Assembly (NCBI GenBank): GCA_903813345.2 | Contig: CAIIXF020000010.1 | Location: forward strand, 33,655,425 to 33,719,424 | DNA: 64,000 nt | Direction: 5' to 3' | DNA from: Owenia fusiformis | Taxonomy: Eukaryota; Annelida; Polychaeta; Sabellida; Oweniidae | Part shown: positions 10,105 to 22,285 of the stretch, one piece after another | Layout of the letters: each line of letters opens with the position of its first letter | How positions within the stretch are numbered: position 1 is the first letter of the stretch | Translations under genes and position numbers: made by a program | The notes under the pieces: generated by a model | Database searches by the model: none | Told to the model about the DNA's origin: nothing | What the model saw: only the letters and a program-made list of their open reading frames with translations

Positions 10105-10567
10105 CTGTACTCCGGGTATTGTTCGTGTGCGATTTAATTTCGCTTTGTTCGCGAATGTAGTAAAATCACGAACATTTATCGTCGCGAAATTTGTGTTTTA
10201 AATCCCCGGGGATTTGACCCGGGACTTTTAATATGTCTTGTTCGGTGTAAAACGTTTCGTCCAGTGTTGTTGGGCGATAATTCAAAAAAGGCCTAAAATG
10301 TCTAACATTTTGAATTGGCTTATTAGGCCAACAAGGCAAGAACTGTTGACGACAATGATATCCTACAAATTTAAGTTGAAAAAGCTATTCAAAAATATTC
10401 AAATAAATGCCCTAAACGTGGGAAATACAAACATGATTCGGATTCTGAACGGGCTAAAATTACCGGCGAAATGTCATCAACTCAAATCCGCGAAATTAAA
10501 TAGCCGCGAAATTGCAATTTTGAAAAATCGCGAAATTTTATAGCGTCGAAATTTACCCGGAGTACAG
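10105..10567. mobile_element. TA-flanked MITE rich in GCGAA
   Basis: Perfect 14-bp ends CTGTACTCCGGGTA and TACCCGGAGTACAG, next to TA at 10103-10104 and 10568-10569. Many CGCGAAATT/TTTCGCG words lie in the subterminal regions. TA duplication suggests mobilisation by a Tc1/mariner-type transposase. An open frame at 10238-10543 is incidental. Confidence 0.85.
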
Positions 10568-11239
10568 TAACTGAATCACATGATCCATTTATGCGCAATG
10601 ACTTATACATGATTTCTGTCGCAGTGTTGCGAATCAGATTTCGAGTTATTAATCGGGGAAATGCTAACTGCTTATCGCAGGGGGTAAAAAGAAAGAATAT
10701 ATTCTGGATTTTGAAGCCCTGTGATCGGAAGATGATAAAGACGCCATCCTGAAATAGTTTAACATAGCCAGGGTTTCACTGAAACCCTTTATCACATGCA
10801 AAAATACAAAAGTAAGAGTAAAGCCCCAGTTACATATGCTCTATGACGGCTGCACGGCGGGCGTAAATTCACAAAATCGACATAGAAAATCTACATCGTA
10901 CCATGTATCTCTAGATTTTATGCTGGATATTTATCTCGATTTTGGAAAGCCATGAATGCCGTACAGTTGACATAAATCAAATGTGACTGAGGCTGTTGTT
11001 ACCCTGCTGTCAACTGTCAATGTTACTTTAAAGGAACAGTATCCTGTAAACAAAGAACAGTATTATAAGAAACAGTGATTAGAAGCAGTGGTTTCCATGG
11101 ATATTGAAATATTTCTTAAATATCAAATCTCTAACACCGCATTATGTTAACTTCTGTCCTGGCTCTAAATCCTGACCTTTACTCATGGGTTTCATGAGAA
11201 TTTTTGACAACATGAAAAACAAATAAACAAACAACAGGC

Positions 11240-11440
11240 AAATAAAATATTAGGAGTTATATTTACATGGAAAGAGATGCAAAATTCATCAAAATAACAA
11301 GATATTTTGGTAAAAATAAACAAGATAAATTGGTTGAAAATAATCAAGATATTTTGGTAAAAATAAACAAGATATTTTGGTAAAAACAAGATATTTTGGT
11401 CAAAATAAATAAGAAACAAAATATTTTGGTAAAAATAAAC
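11240..11440 (+). repeat. Short AAGATATTTTGGTAAAA repeats
   Basis: The word AACAAGATATTTTGGT recurs about five times with irregular 25-60 bp spacing. Confidence 0.7.
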
Positions 11441-11609
11441 AGAGAAAATTATATATTGTCTGCTGCCAATAAAACCTTGTTTATCTAATAATTAAAATTA
11501 ATACATCTATATCTTGCACGCTACATGCTAACAATTCAATTATTCATTGTAACACTGTCCAATATTGTGATACATGATACAAGTTTATAATTAATATGAA
11601 ATGAATTAA

Positions 11610-12078
11610 AATCATGCCAATATGGAGAAGAAACATGAGACTCGTTTCATGAATCAATAAATGTTTTGAATTTCAAATCATGACAATTAAATGACTTTTG
11701 TGAAGAAACGTGAGATTTGTTTCAGGAATCAATAAATGTTTTGAATTTCAAATCATGACAATTAAATGACTTTTGTGAAGAAACGTGAGACTCGTTTCAT
11801 GAATCAATAAATGTTTTGAATTTCAAATCATGACAATTAAATGACTTTTGTGAAGAAACGTGAGATTTGTTTCATGAATCAAGAAATGTTTTGAATTTCA
11901 AATCATGACAATTAAAAGTGAATTTTGTGAAGAAACATGAGATTTGTTTCATGAATCAAGAAATGTTTTGAATTTCAAATCATGACAATTAAAAGTGAAT
12001 TTTGTGAAGAAACATGAGACTCGTTTCAGGAATCGAGAAATGTTTTGAATTTCAAATCATGACAATTAAGTGACTTTT
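11610..12078 (+). repeat. Minisatellite, 75-77 bp unit, six copies
   Basis: ATGTTTTGAATTTCAAATCA recurs at 11661, 11736, 11811, 11886, 11963 and 12040. The spacing is exactly 75 bp three times, then 77 bp twice, where AAAGTGAATTTTG replaces AATGACTTTTG. The last copies differ as a group, which suggests stepwise duplication. Confidence 0.92.
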
Positions 12079-12454
12079 GTGATTTGACTATTATGGCATT
12101 CTTTCCAATGGTATACAATCACATCTCCTTTTGAATTTGTAACACCACCATACAGATGGAACATCTAAAACAGAAAATATGGTATGTTCATTGTAAATCA
12201 GGGTACATCATTAAGATGTCAAAATCAAGGGTACCATCTCGTCATCGTCATACCAACAACTTGCTCTGGGTATCATGGCTATGAGAGGGGCTGCATACTT
12301 CATATGAAAATATCGCCAATTCAATGATATTATGAGCATATGATGTTTTAGTATTGAACAACATGGTCATGAAAACTTCTTGTTTAACTTGAATTTCGGA
12401 ACAGTTGTCTACTGGCTTTCATTTGTCGTCTGCTTCTAGGGCACCTGGATTGTG

Positions 12455-12690
12455 TTTATGTCACACCTTGGTGTCATATATACTATAATGTCACACCTTG
12501 ATGTTATATATGACCATGTCACACCTTGATTACCATATATGTTTATACTACACATTCATTTGACATATCATGTCACACATTGATGTAACACATAATGTCA
12601 CACCTAGATATAACACATTATGTTATACCACAATGTCATACATACTCATGGCACATCTTGATATGACAATGTCACACCTTGACAGAAAGC
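12455..12690 (+). repeat. Degenerate TGTCACACCTTG array
   Basis: About eight imperfect copies of TGTCACACCTTGATGTNATA, spaced 25-40 bp apart. Confidence 0.7.
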
Positions 12691-12877
12691 CTATCACTCT
12701 CTTACGCTCACCAGCAATAAAAACAATTCTAATGCAGAAAATTTGAATGTAAAAGCCATATGTTATTCCCGTGGTATATTACAGCCATAGATTCCCATCA
12801 ATGACAAAGAGAGATAAATGGATAGATACACAATCTTATGAATTATACATATAGCAAGTATGCAGTGCTGGATATCT

Positions 12878-12925
12878 GTCTGTCCATGCTTATTCCACTC
12901 ATTTCTCTCTAAAACTTCTACAGAA
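12878..12925 (+). mobile_element. Pearl/Helentron-like repeat fragment
   Basis: Left end only: CTGTCTGTCCATGCTTATTC and CACTCATTTCTCTCTAAAA, then unrelated sequence. Confidence 0.6.
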
Positions 12926-13473
12926 ATTAGAACATTTAAATAATATTAAGAAATACTTATGATATAAGAGAGATTTAGGTTCTGACAATCAGGGTTATTA
13001 AAGATAACCGCAACATAAAAATACAAGACTACAAGAGAGATTTCAGCTAATAATTTTAATCTGCGGAACATTGGTTACAACTCAGTCATAAAAAATTACT
13101 GGAGAGCAGATACCATCAAGAAAGCAGCTATTAAAATTAATGAAAGCGTCAGATTGTATCATAATAAAAAATCATGTCAACGCTCTTAGAGATGCTTTTC
13201 TATTGAAATCTTCGAAAACTCAGATATTTCACAAAATTGTTATCTAAATTGAAAAATTATCAAAAGTGACTTAGGTATCACTATGCAGATGAAAAAAAGT
13301 AATGAGCTAAAAAACCTTTCCCCATTTGACCTCCTGGTAAAATTTCTTTTACTGTATATTTATAACAAAAATAGTAATTTAAACCTTTTTCCAAGGAAAA
13401 CCAACTTATAAATCTCAATAAAATAAACAAGATTAAACAAACATAATTAAATACAATATAATTATAAACTGAC

Positions 13474-13550
13474 CTGTTTTCATTGGTGTAGTCGTATCTA
13501 GGTTGCGGATCTGGGTCATGGCTGTTGACGTCATAGCTGGCACCTGGGTC
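13474..13550 (-). CDS. furin: Furin exon: calcium-site strand before the catalytic His
   Basis: This 77-bp exon enters in phase 0 (ATTTCAG acceptor) and leaves in phase 2 (AACAG/GTCAGT donor). It reads DPGASYDVNSHDPDPQPRYD and ends YTNEN plus two bases (AG) of a split codon. The three Asp residues in DVNSHDPD line up with human Asp174, Asp179 and Asp181, which hold calcium site 2. The split codon is completed by the first base of whichever His exon follows, so residue 193 (Arg or Ser) depends on that splice choice. A SINE-like fragment starts about 40 bp upstream of its acceptor. Confidence 0.95.
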
Positions 13551-13589
13551 CTGAAATGGAAGAAATAGAGACATTTTTAGAAGTCAGCT

Positions 13590-13745
13590 GTGGTCTTATG
13601 GTTCAGGGGTAGAGCATCGGTCTATGGTTTGAATACTATGGGCATTGAAATTAGCACACTCCCTTTCGTGTCCAGTATCTGGCTTGTATCTATAGCTCCC
13701 TGGAGAAGCCTTGGGGTCGTTAAATTATCATTATTAAGACTAATT
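13590..13745 (+). mobile_element. SINE-like fragment with a tRNA-like box
   Basis: TTATGGTTCAGGGGTAGAGC resembles the A-box region of a tRNA-derived SINE. GGTTTGAATAC some 30 bp later resembles a B-box but is too close for an intact tRNA. GCCTTGGGGTCGTTAAAT follows, like the conserved central part of some invertebrate SINEs. It is probably a truncated copy. Confidence 0.45.
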
Positions 13746-15489
13746 AAAAAAACAATGTAAATTATATAGGGGATAGGTTTGAAATAACATCGCCTTAAAA
13801 TGCCTATGTAAAAATCTACCCAAACAGCCCAAATATCAGATCCGTATTTTCATCCTGAGAAACATCCCTGGAAGTCTTAAATCAAGCCTTTAAGCAGTCT
13901 GTCTTGAAATGCACAAACCAGAAAAGTAAGATGCTGATGCCTGCAAAGCTAATGACAATGAAATTTACGTATATCGGTCTCAGTAATTCATTTCTTGCTA
14001 ATTATAGCTCTTTATCAGTAGGAGGACACATTGCCTTAACCCATCAGTTTTATGACGTGCACATACGCGTAGGACTATATCTTTACAGCGGGGACTTCAA
14101 GTTTTTGTCAGTGCAGACATAGAAAGTTGCGGTTCTCATACGCGCGCGTTTTTTAATATTTTCATTTGAAACTTGCAGGAACAGTGCTTTGAATCTAGCT
14201 CTCTACTCTTTGAAAACGTCATGTATAACCAATACAGTTGAACTCTTTATTTTTTGTCGTGAAAATATTATTTTTTTAGTTTATTTTTATTTTACAACTT
14301 TTTGGGAAAAAATGTAACAAATTTTTATTTCTTGTTATATTTATCCGATATTTTGTTATCATGAAATTCGAGATTCTTTTTAATGATGGTGCAAATTTCA
14401 TAACAATTGATGAATTTTTATTATCAGTGTTATGTTTTCCAAAAACGGTGTACCACTGTGCATGTTTCTTTAATTGACGGCACATTTGCCTTTAATTGGG
14501 CGAACGTACAGGTCCCTACGCAATAAGCTTTATTTGATTTAATACACTCAAAAAGAAAGTTTGCTATCAAATCGGAATGTTCATGAAACATAAACCTTGC
14601 CTTTGTTTTCCCAATTCTAAAAGCAGGCCAAATAAACTATGATAATCGTTTGACTCTCGAGACTACAGAACTTGAACATACTAAAATCGAAGTTACCTAT
14701 AGTTACGCTTGTAAAGTTAATTACATGTTTAACGGCCTGCTGAGTGAATATATCTTATCATATTTGTGACATACCCATAAGATCGTAGATCACAATTCTA
14801 AGTTTAAAATGTAATTTGGATTCGTAAGAAGTATTTCTGTTTTAAACTTACCTTTGCAGTCTGAAAAAGATCAATATTCATAGACGGGGATGTTGAAACC
14901 TATATTTCCTTTGAATGACCTGCATTTGTACTACGAAATGATCCTGTGAAGAAAAGTTGATGAATTCCAAACAGCTAGTTCTAGCAAATCTACTAGTATA
15001 AGTTTACTTTCTAAAAGTATTTCAATGTTAAAAATATCTATTCAAATGTTTCATTTTTTTAAAATGATCTTGGCTTCCCTTAACTTAAATGTGTGATTAA
15101 TGAAGAATGCTTTTTACCACATCAAACTTAAGACGTGAACTTGACAATTACTCGATACATCTTATAACGCGATTTTCTTTCATTTTCTACAAAAATGGCG
15201 GTATGTTTTCGAACGGTCACTTATGTTAATCTATGACCGTGGTATGATTGAAAATGAAAAAACTGAACCAAGTATTGTCGACTTGTTTGAATTATAAGAT
15301 TTATTTTGTTTGATTTAATCTCTTCTTGAATTTTAAAACTTTTGTCCGAATTACATCTGCTTGGAATTAAAGTCCAAATATACCTCAGAATTGCTTATTG
15401 AATTAACCTAGCAATTAATTTGAAAATAATTCTTTACATAGGTTATATATCATAGATCATAGATATGTAAAAAATAAAAATGTGTTTTG

Positions 15490-17400
15490 AAAGATGAATT
15501 GATAACAAACGTTTTCGCACACGTGCCATTTCCACTTTCAGCCCATTTAAAGCACGAAATCCCGTATGGCGTAATATAACGAAAATGCGCAGATAATTGA
15601 TATTTTCTATTTTAATTCAACTCACATTGACCGTTCAGTTATGAACGTGTTTAAAGTTCTCATGTTAAAATAAATAAATATGTGGAAAGGCAATGGTTTA
15701 AAGCTTATGAAAATGTCAAAATCAAAATTCAGTTTTTAAAATAAGATATTGACATGCATTCACGCACATATGACATTATCTCTTTTTGTGCGATTCAAAC
15801 ATAAAAATCTCATTACAGTTGTACATAAGAACCAATCTTAGCCATGCCTTTCTAATAGAAGGAACTAATTTGAATCAAAAAATAATTCTATGTAAAGATG
15901 ATTCCCCATAGATATAATAAATGTCAAAAATGTCAACAAATTTATCAAAAATAAATACTCACACGCTTTTAAGCACGCATGACCTTTTCAAGTTTTGATC
16001 ATTTAATTTACATTGAAAACCAAGGAGACCGAATGCAATTTCTAAATACAACCTTGATACGTGTACCAGGTCTATAATTGCATTTTCTCATGGAAGGAAC
16101 CAAGCAAAAATTATAAAAATAATTCTGCGTAGAGGTGATGCTTCACAAATAATATTAATGTCAAAAAATTAATTCCATTTCTTCAAAATTAAATACTGAC
16201 ACGCATTTACGCACACATGACCTTTTCCAGTTTTGCATATTTCATTTACCTTGAAAACCAATGAGACTGGACGCAATTGCCAAATACTTCTTTGATACGC
16301 GTGCCAGGTCTATAATTGCATTTTCTCATGGAAGGAATCAAGCAAAAATTATAAAAATAATTCTATGTTAAGGTGATGCTTCACAAATAATATTAATGTC
16401 AAAAAATTAATTCATTTCTTCAAAATTAAATACTGACACGCATTTACGCACTCATGACCTTTTCTATTTTTGCTTATTTCATTTACCTTGAAAACCAATG
16501 AGACTGGACGCAATTGCCAAATACTTCTTTGATACGCGTGCCAGGTCTAAAATTGCATTTTCTCATGGAAGGAATCAAGCAAAAATTATAAAAATAATTC
16601 TATGTTAAGGTGATGCTTCACAAATAATATTAATGTCAAAAAATTAATTCATTTCTTCAAAATTAAATACTGACACGCATTTACGCACACATGACCTTTT
16701 CTATTTTTGCTTATTTCATTTACATTGAAAACCAATGAGACTGGACGCAATTGCCAAATACTTCTTTGATACGCGTGCCAGGTCTAAAATTGCATTTTCT
16801 CATGGAAGGAATCAAGCAAAAATTATAAAAATAATTCAATGTTAAGGTGATGCTTCACAAATAATATTAATGTCAAAACTTTAATTCATTTCTTCAAATC
16901 CAAATACTGACACGCTTTTGCGCACACATGACATTTTCTTCTTTTGCTCATTTCTTTTATCCTAAAAATCAGTGGGTCTAAATACATTGTCCGATACATC
17001 TTTAATACGTGTCAGGTCTAAAATTGCAGTTTATCATGAAAGAAATCGAACAATTATTATAAAAATAATTATGTTTAAAGGTGATGTTCTTCAGATTATA
17101 TAAACATCAAAATTGTAATTCATTTATTGAAAGTTAAATATCCAAATGCTTTTAGGCACACATAACCTTTTCCCTTTCGTTCATTTTATCTATCTTTAAA
17201 ATCAGTGAGCCTGAACTCATTGCTAAATACTTTTTGATACGAGTCAGCTCCAGGTCTAAATGCATTTCATCATGGAACAAATCGAGCAATCATTATGAAA
17301 GTAATTCTGTGTAAAGGTGATGTTCCAAAGACAATATATATGTCAATTTTATAATTCAGTTACTCAAAATGAAATATCCACATGATTTTACGCACACATG
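15490..17400 (+). repeat. Satellite-like array, 237-bp unit, about eight copies
   Basis: The landmark ACGCATTTACGCACACATGA or a variant recurs at about 15512, 15754, 15963, 16201, 16438, 16675, 16912, 17146 and 17382. Central spacing is exactly 237 bp. The four central copies are nearly identical, while the outer ones are diverged and vary from 209 to 242 bp, the pattern expected from unequal crossover in the middle of an array. Confidence 0.92.
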
Positions 17401-18287
17401 ATTATTTCCTGAATGACGCTACTTTTTGGATTCAACCATGCATATAACGTCGTAAAATACACATTTCTACCGAAATTATGCCCAGCCGTTTTCGTAGAAA
17501 ATGTAACAAATGAAGGCATTTTATCGGAAATGATTGATATTTGGTACTTATAAAATATTGTATATACTTTAACTTTTAAGCGATTCAGACATTTAAAAAA
17601 ATTATGTTTAATCAATGTTAATTTCGCACGAATATAGGGTACAAAATGAGTGAAAGTCTCACGTGTTTGATTGCATTTTACTCCCATTTATGTGCATTTT
17701 TCTAACATTAAAATGAGATAGTTGGAAAGAAGAGATCAGTAGAATTCTATCAGTCACTTTCATTTTCAAATGTTTAAATGTTTCCCGTTTCATTGGACCT
17801 CATAAAGATGGTAGCCAACGGACCAGAAACAAGTAGTGCGATGACGTCATATATCGCTACACCACTTTGATATAAAGTTGGGTAAACAACAATGGTTTTT
17901 TTCAATGTGTCGTCCTACTGTATACTTTATAAACATTTAGCAGGTTCCCACCGGGTTGTAACAATTCTAAAATAGTAAATCTTGCAAAAGAGGTACTTAG
18001 AAAAAACTATAGCCTCGTATATTTTAAATAAATATAAACAAGTTTCAAAGGAAAAAACTTTGAAACAGCCTAACAAGAATAAAATTGTACAAAATATATT
18101 TCTATGATATCTGAAAGATTCTTGACATTTTCTGTAATAATTTCAGTCTATGAAATGACTTATTTTCTAACTTCATGCTTGGGCGCTTTGTTTTCTATTT
18201 TCTACTTAATTTCACATGAAATAATAACAAGACTTCATATTTATGGCCATAAAGATCAGCAGGGGACAAAAGTACCTGTGAAAATAC

Positions 18288-18468
18288 ATCAATGGTCATA
18301 TTTCTAAATGTGAAATACAGTGGAAAACAGTGAAATTATCCAGAAATAAAATATACAGGCATGTAGTGAACATTCTAAATTGTATAGAAATGCAGGAAAA
18401 TCAGACACTTTATTCAAATTTTATAGAGAAATGGCATGAAATAAGCATGAGCAGACGGATTTTCTAAC
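18288..18468 (-). mobile_element. Pearl/Helentron-like repeat, one core unit
   Basis: Both ends present; ends in GCATGAGCAGACGGATTTT. Confidence 0.8.
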
Positions 18469-18984
18469 TGGAACAATAACTCAAAGATAATGAAGCTTGA
18501 AAAGAAAGTGCTGATATTCAGTCATCTCCTCAAAATAAACTACCACGTTGGGCCAAAACTAGTGATGAAAACATCCCTTACATGAAAAGTTTATAAACTG
18601 TCTATTTGGAGGTGAAAAAGGATGTAAATGAGAGAAATTAGCAAGGAATACAGTGGAAGACAGAAAACACGTTTCATTCAAAATTTAGAGAGCAATCAGT
18701 GGAATATGACTTGGTTCAACCAATTCTCCATTAAAACGACTGCTTAAACCTCAATAAGTATTCATCAATCTAAAAGTCCCCAAGAGAAAAAGTCCAAACT
18801 GGATGAAGAGATTAGCCTCTGAGAATCTCCAATTAGAACTTACCAGTTTTACTGACCCAATATTCCTAATAAAAAAAACTTTAAAAAAAAGTAAAAAGTA
18901 GCAATGGAGTCACTTTAGACATTGTTAATCTGCCACGAGTAAAAGATATGCAGGTAACCCTCTTAATTATAAAAAAATGTAAGA

Positions 18985-19160
18985 AAATTAAGCAGTTTAT
19001 TCAAATTTTAGAAAAAAGAGAGGATTGCATGGACAAATAAAAAACAAAATTAACAGGCATTGGGTCAACACTCTAAATTATAGAGAAATACAAGTTCATG
19101 CCACATTCCATTCAAATTCTGTAGAGATTTCAGTAATAAGCAGACGGACATTTTTAAGCC
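18985..19160 (-). mobile_element. Pearl/Helentron-like repeat, rearranged
   Basis: Core pieces TTATTCAAATTTTAG and ACACTCTAAATTATA in altered spacing, ending AAGCAGACGGACATTTT. Confidence 0.7.
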
Positions 19161-19374
19161 TGACTGGCTAGTCTCTGAATTAAGGTTAGCACAGATGCTT
19201 ACATTTCCCAATTAGACAGATTAGAATGTTATTTCATTTTATGGTTCAGATGGCTCCCTGTTAAACATTCAGTTCAGGTGGTTTACTGAAGAAGGCAGAC
19301 GGACTACAACTGAGTAAAGGTTACTAAGAAAGGGTACATCACAACCGATATATCTAATTCAAAAATAGCCATAT

Positions 19375-19540
19375 TTTGGAATGTGAAATAACACAAAAAA
19401 GATAAGAATTCTCTAGGAATAAAGTAAACAGGCATGTAGTCAACACTCTAAATTGTATAGAAATGCAAGAAAACCAGATGCTTTATTCAAATTTTAGAGA
19501 GAAATCGAGTGAAATAAGCATGAACGGTGAGAGATTCCAG
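19375..19540 (-). mobile_element. Pearl/Helentron-like repeat, one core unit
   Basis: GAATAAAGTAAACAGGCATG, ACACTCTAAATTGTATAG and TTTAGAGAGAAAT in order; the outer end after AAGCATGA is lost. Confidence 0.8.
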
Positions 19541-19899
19541 GCTCTAGTAACCAATACATATTTTGTTTGTATATACAACTGCATAATCTTTTAGCACCTG
19601 TATTCTGAACTTAATTTACAAGGCAACATATCTGTCTGCTCAGGCTGTTCTGTGTAACAGTTTTCACAAAATTTGAATGAAGTACCCAGGCTCATAGTCG
19701 GGCAAGAGGATGGGGGTTTGGGATTAGCCCAAATCTCTTACAAAATCATGCCATTTTTCTGCATTTGGAGCAGTTTTCAAGTGATTTTGAGCCAAAATTC
19801 TCAAATTGAGCCTCCCCAGAAATGTTAAAAAAAATTGAACCCCCTATTGACAAAAACTGACTGATTCTCCTACACTTATATCATTAAAAGAGTCAAATA

Positions 19900-20070
19900 C
19901 ATACATGTCTGTTTACTTTTTTCCTTGGTAATTCATATCAGTTCTCTCTAAAATTTGAATAAACTGTCTGATTTTCTTGCATTTCTCTACAATTAAGAGA
20001 GTTGATTACATGCCTGTTTACTTTATTCCTTGTTGACATCTCACCTTTCTACTCTATGTTTTATTTCAAA
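19900..20070 (+). mobile_element. Pearl/Helentron-like repeat
   Basis: Starts inside a core (ATGTCTGTTTACTTTTTTCC), then a full core unit. The left end is missing. Confidence 0.75.
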
Positions 20071-20194
20071 CTTGGTGATATTGGTTTGTTACCGCTGATA
20101 TGATTGAGTATCTGTTGAAATAAAGGAATTTATTGATGCATGTAAAAAATAAAATAAAAGATGTCTCCACTTGTATCAAAATCTTCTAGATCCA

Positions 20195-20355
20195 TGCTTA
20201 TGCTTATTCCACTCATTTCTCTCTAAATTTTGATTGAAGTGTCTAATTTTCTTGCATTTCTATATAATTTAGAATGTTAACCACATGCCTGTTTACTTTA
20301 TTCCTTGCTAATTTCACTCTTTTCTACTCTCTTTTGCAATTTAAACATGACTATG
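20195..20355 (+). mobile_element. Pearl/Helentron-like repeat, one core unit
   Basis: CATGCTTATTCCACTCATTT through AAACATGACTATG, nearly complete. Confidence 0.8.
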
Positions 20356-20864
20356 AAATGACACTTAGAATTTGACTTATTATTAAGAGGATTTCACATT
20401 TGAATAAAAACTAAATGTTCTAATATTGCTTGCCCTTTCAAAAACTTTGATGTTGGTCTTTTAAAAGAGATCTTCATTTTATATTATAGGCTTTGACAAA
20501 GTTTAGGATTAATATTACCAAATCTAGAAAAGATTGCTTGCCTTTAAATGTCTAAAACTAAAAAGCATAGAAGTAAAAAATATTGGAGAAAACATTGTAG
20601 AAGAAAATCCAGTGGATTAGATGTATTGTATTAAATATATGTTTAAATCAGAGACCTAATCCTTAAAATCATACAAAAAAGGAAATTAAGTGCCATATTC
20701 ATAAGGAGAGCTATGTGAATTGTCTCTGACTGAAATAGTTAAATGTTAAAGCCTGTGGGCTATAATCATGGGAGAAAATGATTTGTTTCCATAGTGATTA
20801 TTCTCTCTGAAATCACTTCTACTTACTCTACATCATTCTCTCTGAAATTCTCAGCAAAAAATAT

Positions 20865-21253
20865 CTGTCTGCTCATGGTTATTTTACTCAATTTCTCTCT
20901 AAAATTTGAATAAAGTGTCTGATTTTCTTGCATTTCTATACAATTTAGAGTGTTAATGCCTGTTTGCCTACATGCCTGTTTGATTTACTCCTTGCTAATT
21001 TCTCTCATTTCTCTCAAAATCTTGATTGAAGTGTTTGATTTTCTTATATTTATATACAATTTATAGTGTTTGCTTCATGCCTGTTTACTTTATTCCTTGC
21101 TGATTCCACTCTTTCTCTCTAAAAGTTGAATAAACTGTTTGATTTTCTTGCATTTCTATACAATTTAGAGTGTTAACTACATGCCTGTTTAGTTTATTCC
21201 TTGCTAATTCCAGTCATTTCTACTTTATTTTACATTTCAAAACAAGACCGTCA
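20865..21253 (+). mobile_element. Pearl/Helentron-like repeat with three core units
   Basis: This is the best example of the main dispersed family. The left end is GTCTGCTCATG. The core of about 105 bp runs from ATTCCACTCATTTCTCTCTA through TTGCATTTCTATACAATTTA to TGCCTGTTTACTTTATTCC. The right end is TTTCAAAACAAGACCGTCAT. CAATTTAGAG or its variant recurs at 20941, 21057 and 21161. Fixed ends with a variable number of central tandem units are the hallmark of bivalve pearl elements and other non-autonomous Helentron derivatives. No coding sequence. Confidence 0.85.
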
Positions 21254-21840
21254 TAAGTTGCCTACAGTAACATGCTCTAAATAAATATTGATGAACCCAG
21301 AACCAAGTCTAATTATTTATATAATATATTTTACTTATAAATGCCACATTTCATATCTTTGCACTCAGAGTTAATGATGATAAAACATTTTATGTTACAT
21401 TTTAGCTAATATTTTTTCCATCGTGGAACTAAGAGATTATATAACTCCTTTGCCACAATTGTATTTCTACATCTACATATAGCTTACTCAGAAAATGTCT
21501 TCCGTTAATAATAAAATGATGCATATTCTTATGTTAAAATCAAGACAATGAAATGATAAAGCTGTGCTGACAAAAAAAGAAACCAAAACCTAATAAGCGT
21601 TTTGAAGAAAAAATTGATGAATAAATATAGGTTATCCTACAATTTTGAGGGATTTCATTTGTATCAACAAGTTCTATATTTATGGTGACACATCATGTCA
21701 AAAAATGATAATTTTATGACCAGTGGAAAATGCAATATTTATGTCAAACTTTAACTGAACACTGACTGTGCAGATTTCATATCCATTCATGGATAAAAAT
21801 CATATCATTCACAATTCAGAGGATATCCTAAATAACTTAC

Positions 21841-21975
21841 ATAATTTTCTGCCAAGTCAGGGTGATTTTTTTCAATACCATCATCAAGTATGGAGACGAC
21901 GATACCCTTCCCAGTGTACCCCATGGCCCAAGCGCCTTGCACGTTCATATCTAATCCTCCACTTGGCGCACGATT
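21841..21975 (-). CDS. furin: Furin exon: catalytic Asp region
   Basis: This 135-bp exon has 45 codons and is phase 0 at both ends. Its acceptor is TTTTCAG and its donor is TAT/GTAAGT. It begins NRAPSGGLDMNVQGAWAMGY and continues through TGKGIVVSILDDGIEKNHPD to LAENY. The first Asp of ILDDG is the catalytic Asp (human Asp153), and the Asp of HPDL corresponds to a ligand of calcium site 1 (human Asp162). The residues around the Asp are furin-type rather than PC1/PC2-type, which settles the subfamily. It reads straight on into DPGASYDVN in the next exon. Confidence 0.96.
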
Positions 21976-22083
21976 CTGAAAATATATGAGACAACAATTA
22001 TAGAAAACTTCCATGCATATCACATCATCAAAAATGCCATTCGTATCTATCCTGCCATTCTGAAAAAGACAAGACATTAACAT

Positions 22084-22217
22084 GCAAAATGTCACCACCT
22101 GTCATTTGTTACAGACACGAACTGCTGCCAGCCGAATACCAAACACTGACTCCCACCCATCAAACGCCATCCACAAAAAACTGGCGACAATATCTCACTG
22201 TGGTGGTCACACAATAA
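22084..22217. mobile_element. MITE-like element with TGTCACCACC ends
   Basis: Begins AAAATGTCACCACCTGTCAT and ends GTGGTGGTCACACAATAAA, forming an imperfect inverted pair. Shares CATCCACAAAAAACTGGCGA-type interior words with elements at 49418 and 49963. Confidence 0.6.
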
Positions 22218-22285
22218 AATCAAACGACTTTGCAAAATACTATAGATATCTTTTCACTAGAACCAATCTGCGCGAGATTCCATTT

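Larger units (their letters stand above)
9955..13473. other. Intron between calcium-site exon and His exon 1
   Basis: 3.5 kb. Holds the TA-flanked MITE (10105-10567), a 75-77 bp minisatellite (about 11610-12078), a degenerate TGTCACACCTTG array (12455-12690) and a pearl-like fragment (12878-12925). Positions 10570-11190 and 12930-13470 have nothing recognised. Positions 11240-11440 carry AACAAGATATTTTGGTAAAA repeats. Confidence 0.7.
13551..21840. other. Intron between catalytic Asp and calcium-site exons
   Basis: 8.3 kb. Holds a SINE-like fragment (13590-13745), the 237-bp satellite (15490-17400) and a cluster of six pearl/Helentron-like copies (18288-21253). Nothing recognised in 13750-15480, 17400-18280 or 21255-21840, apart from an ACGCGCGCG run near 14141. 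Confidence 0.7.

Noticed and set aside
10238-10543. 101-codon plus frame
   Set aside because: It lies inside the TA-flanked MITE and is explained by GCGAAATT-rich subterminal repeats; no family resemblance.
13592-13660. Possible tRNA gene at GGTTCAGGGGTAGAGC
   Set aside because: The A-box-like and B-box-like words are too close and no cloverleaf can be drawn; better explained as a SINE fragment.
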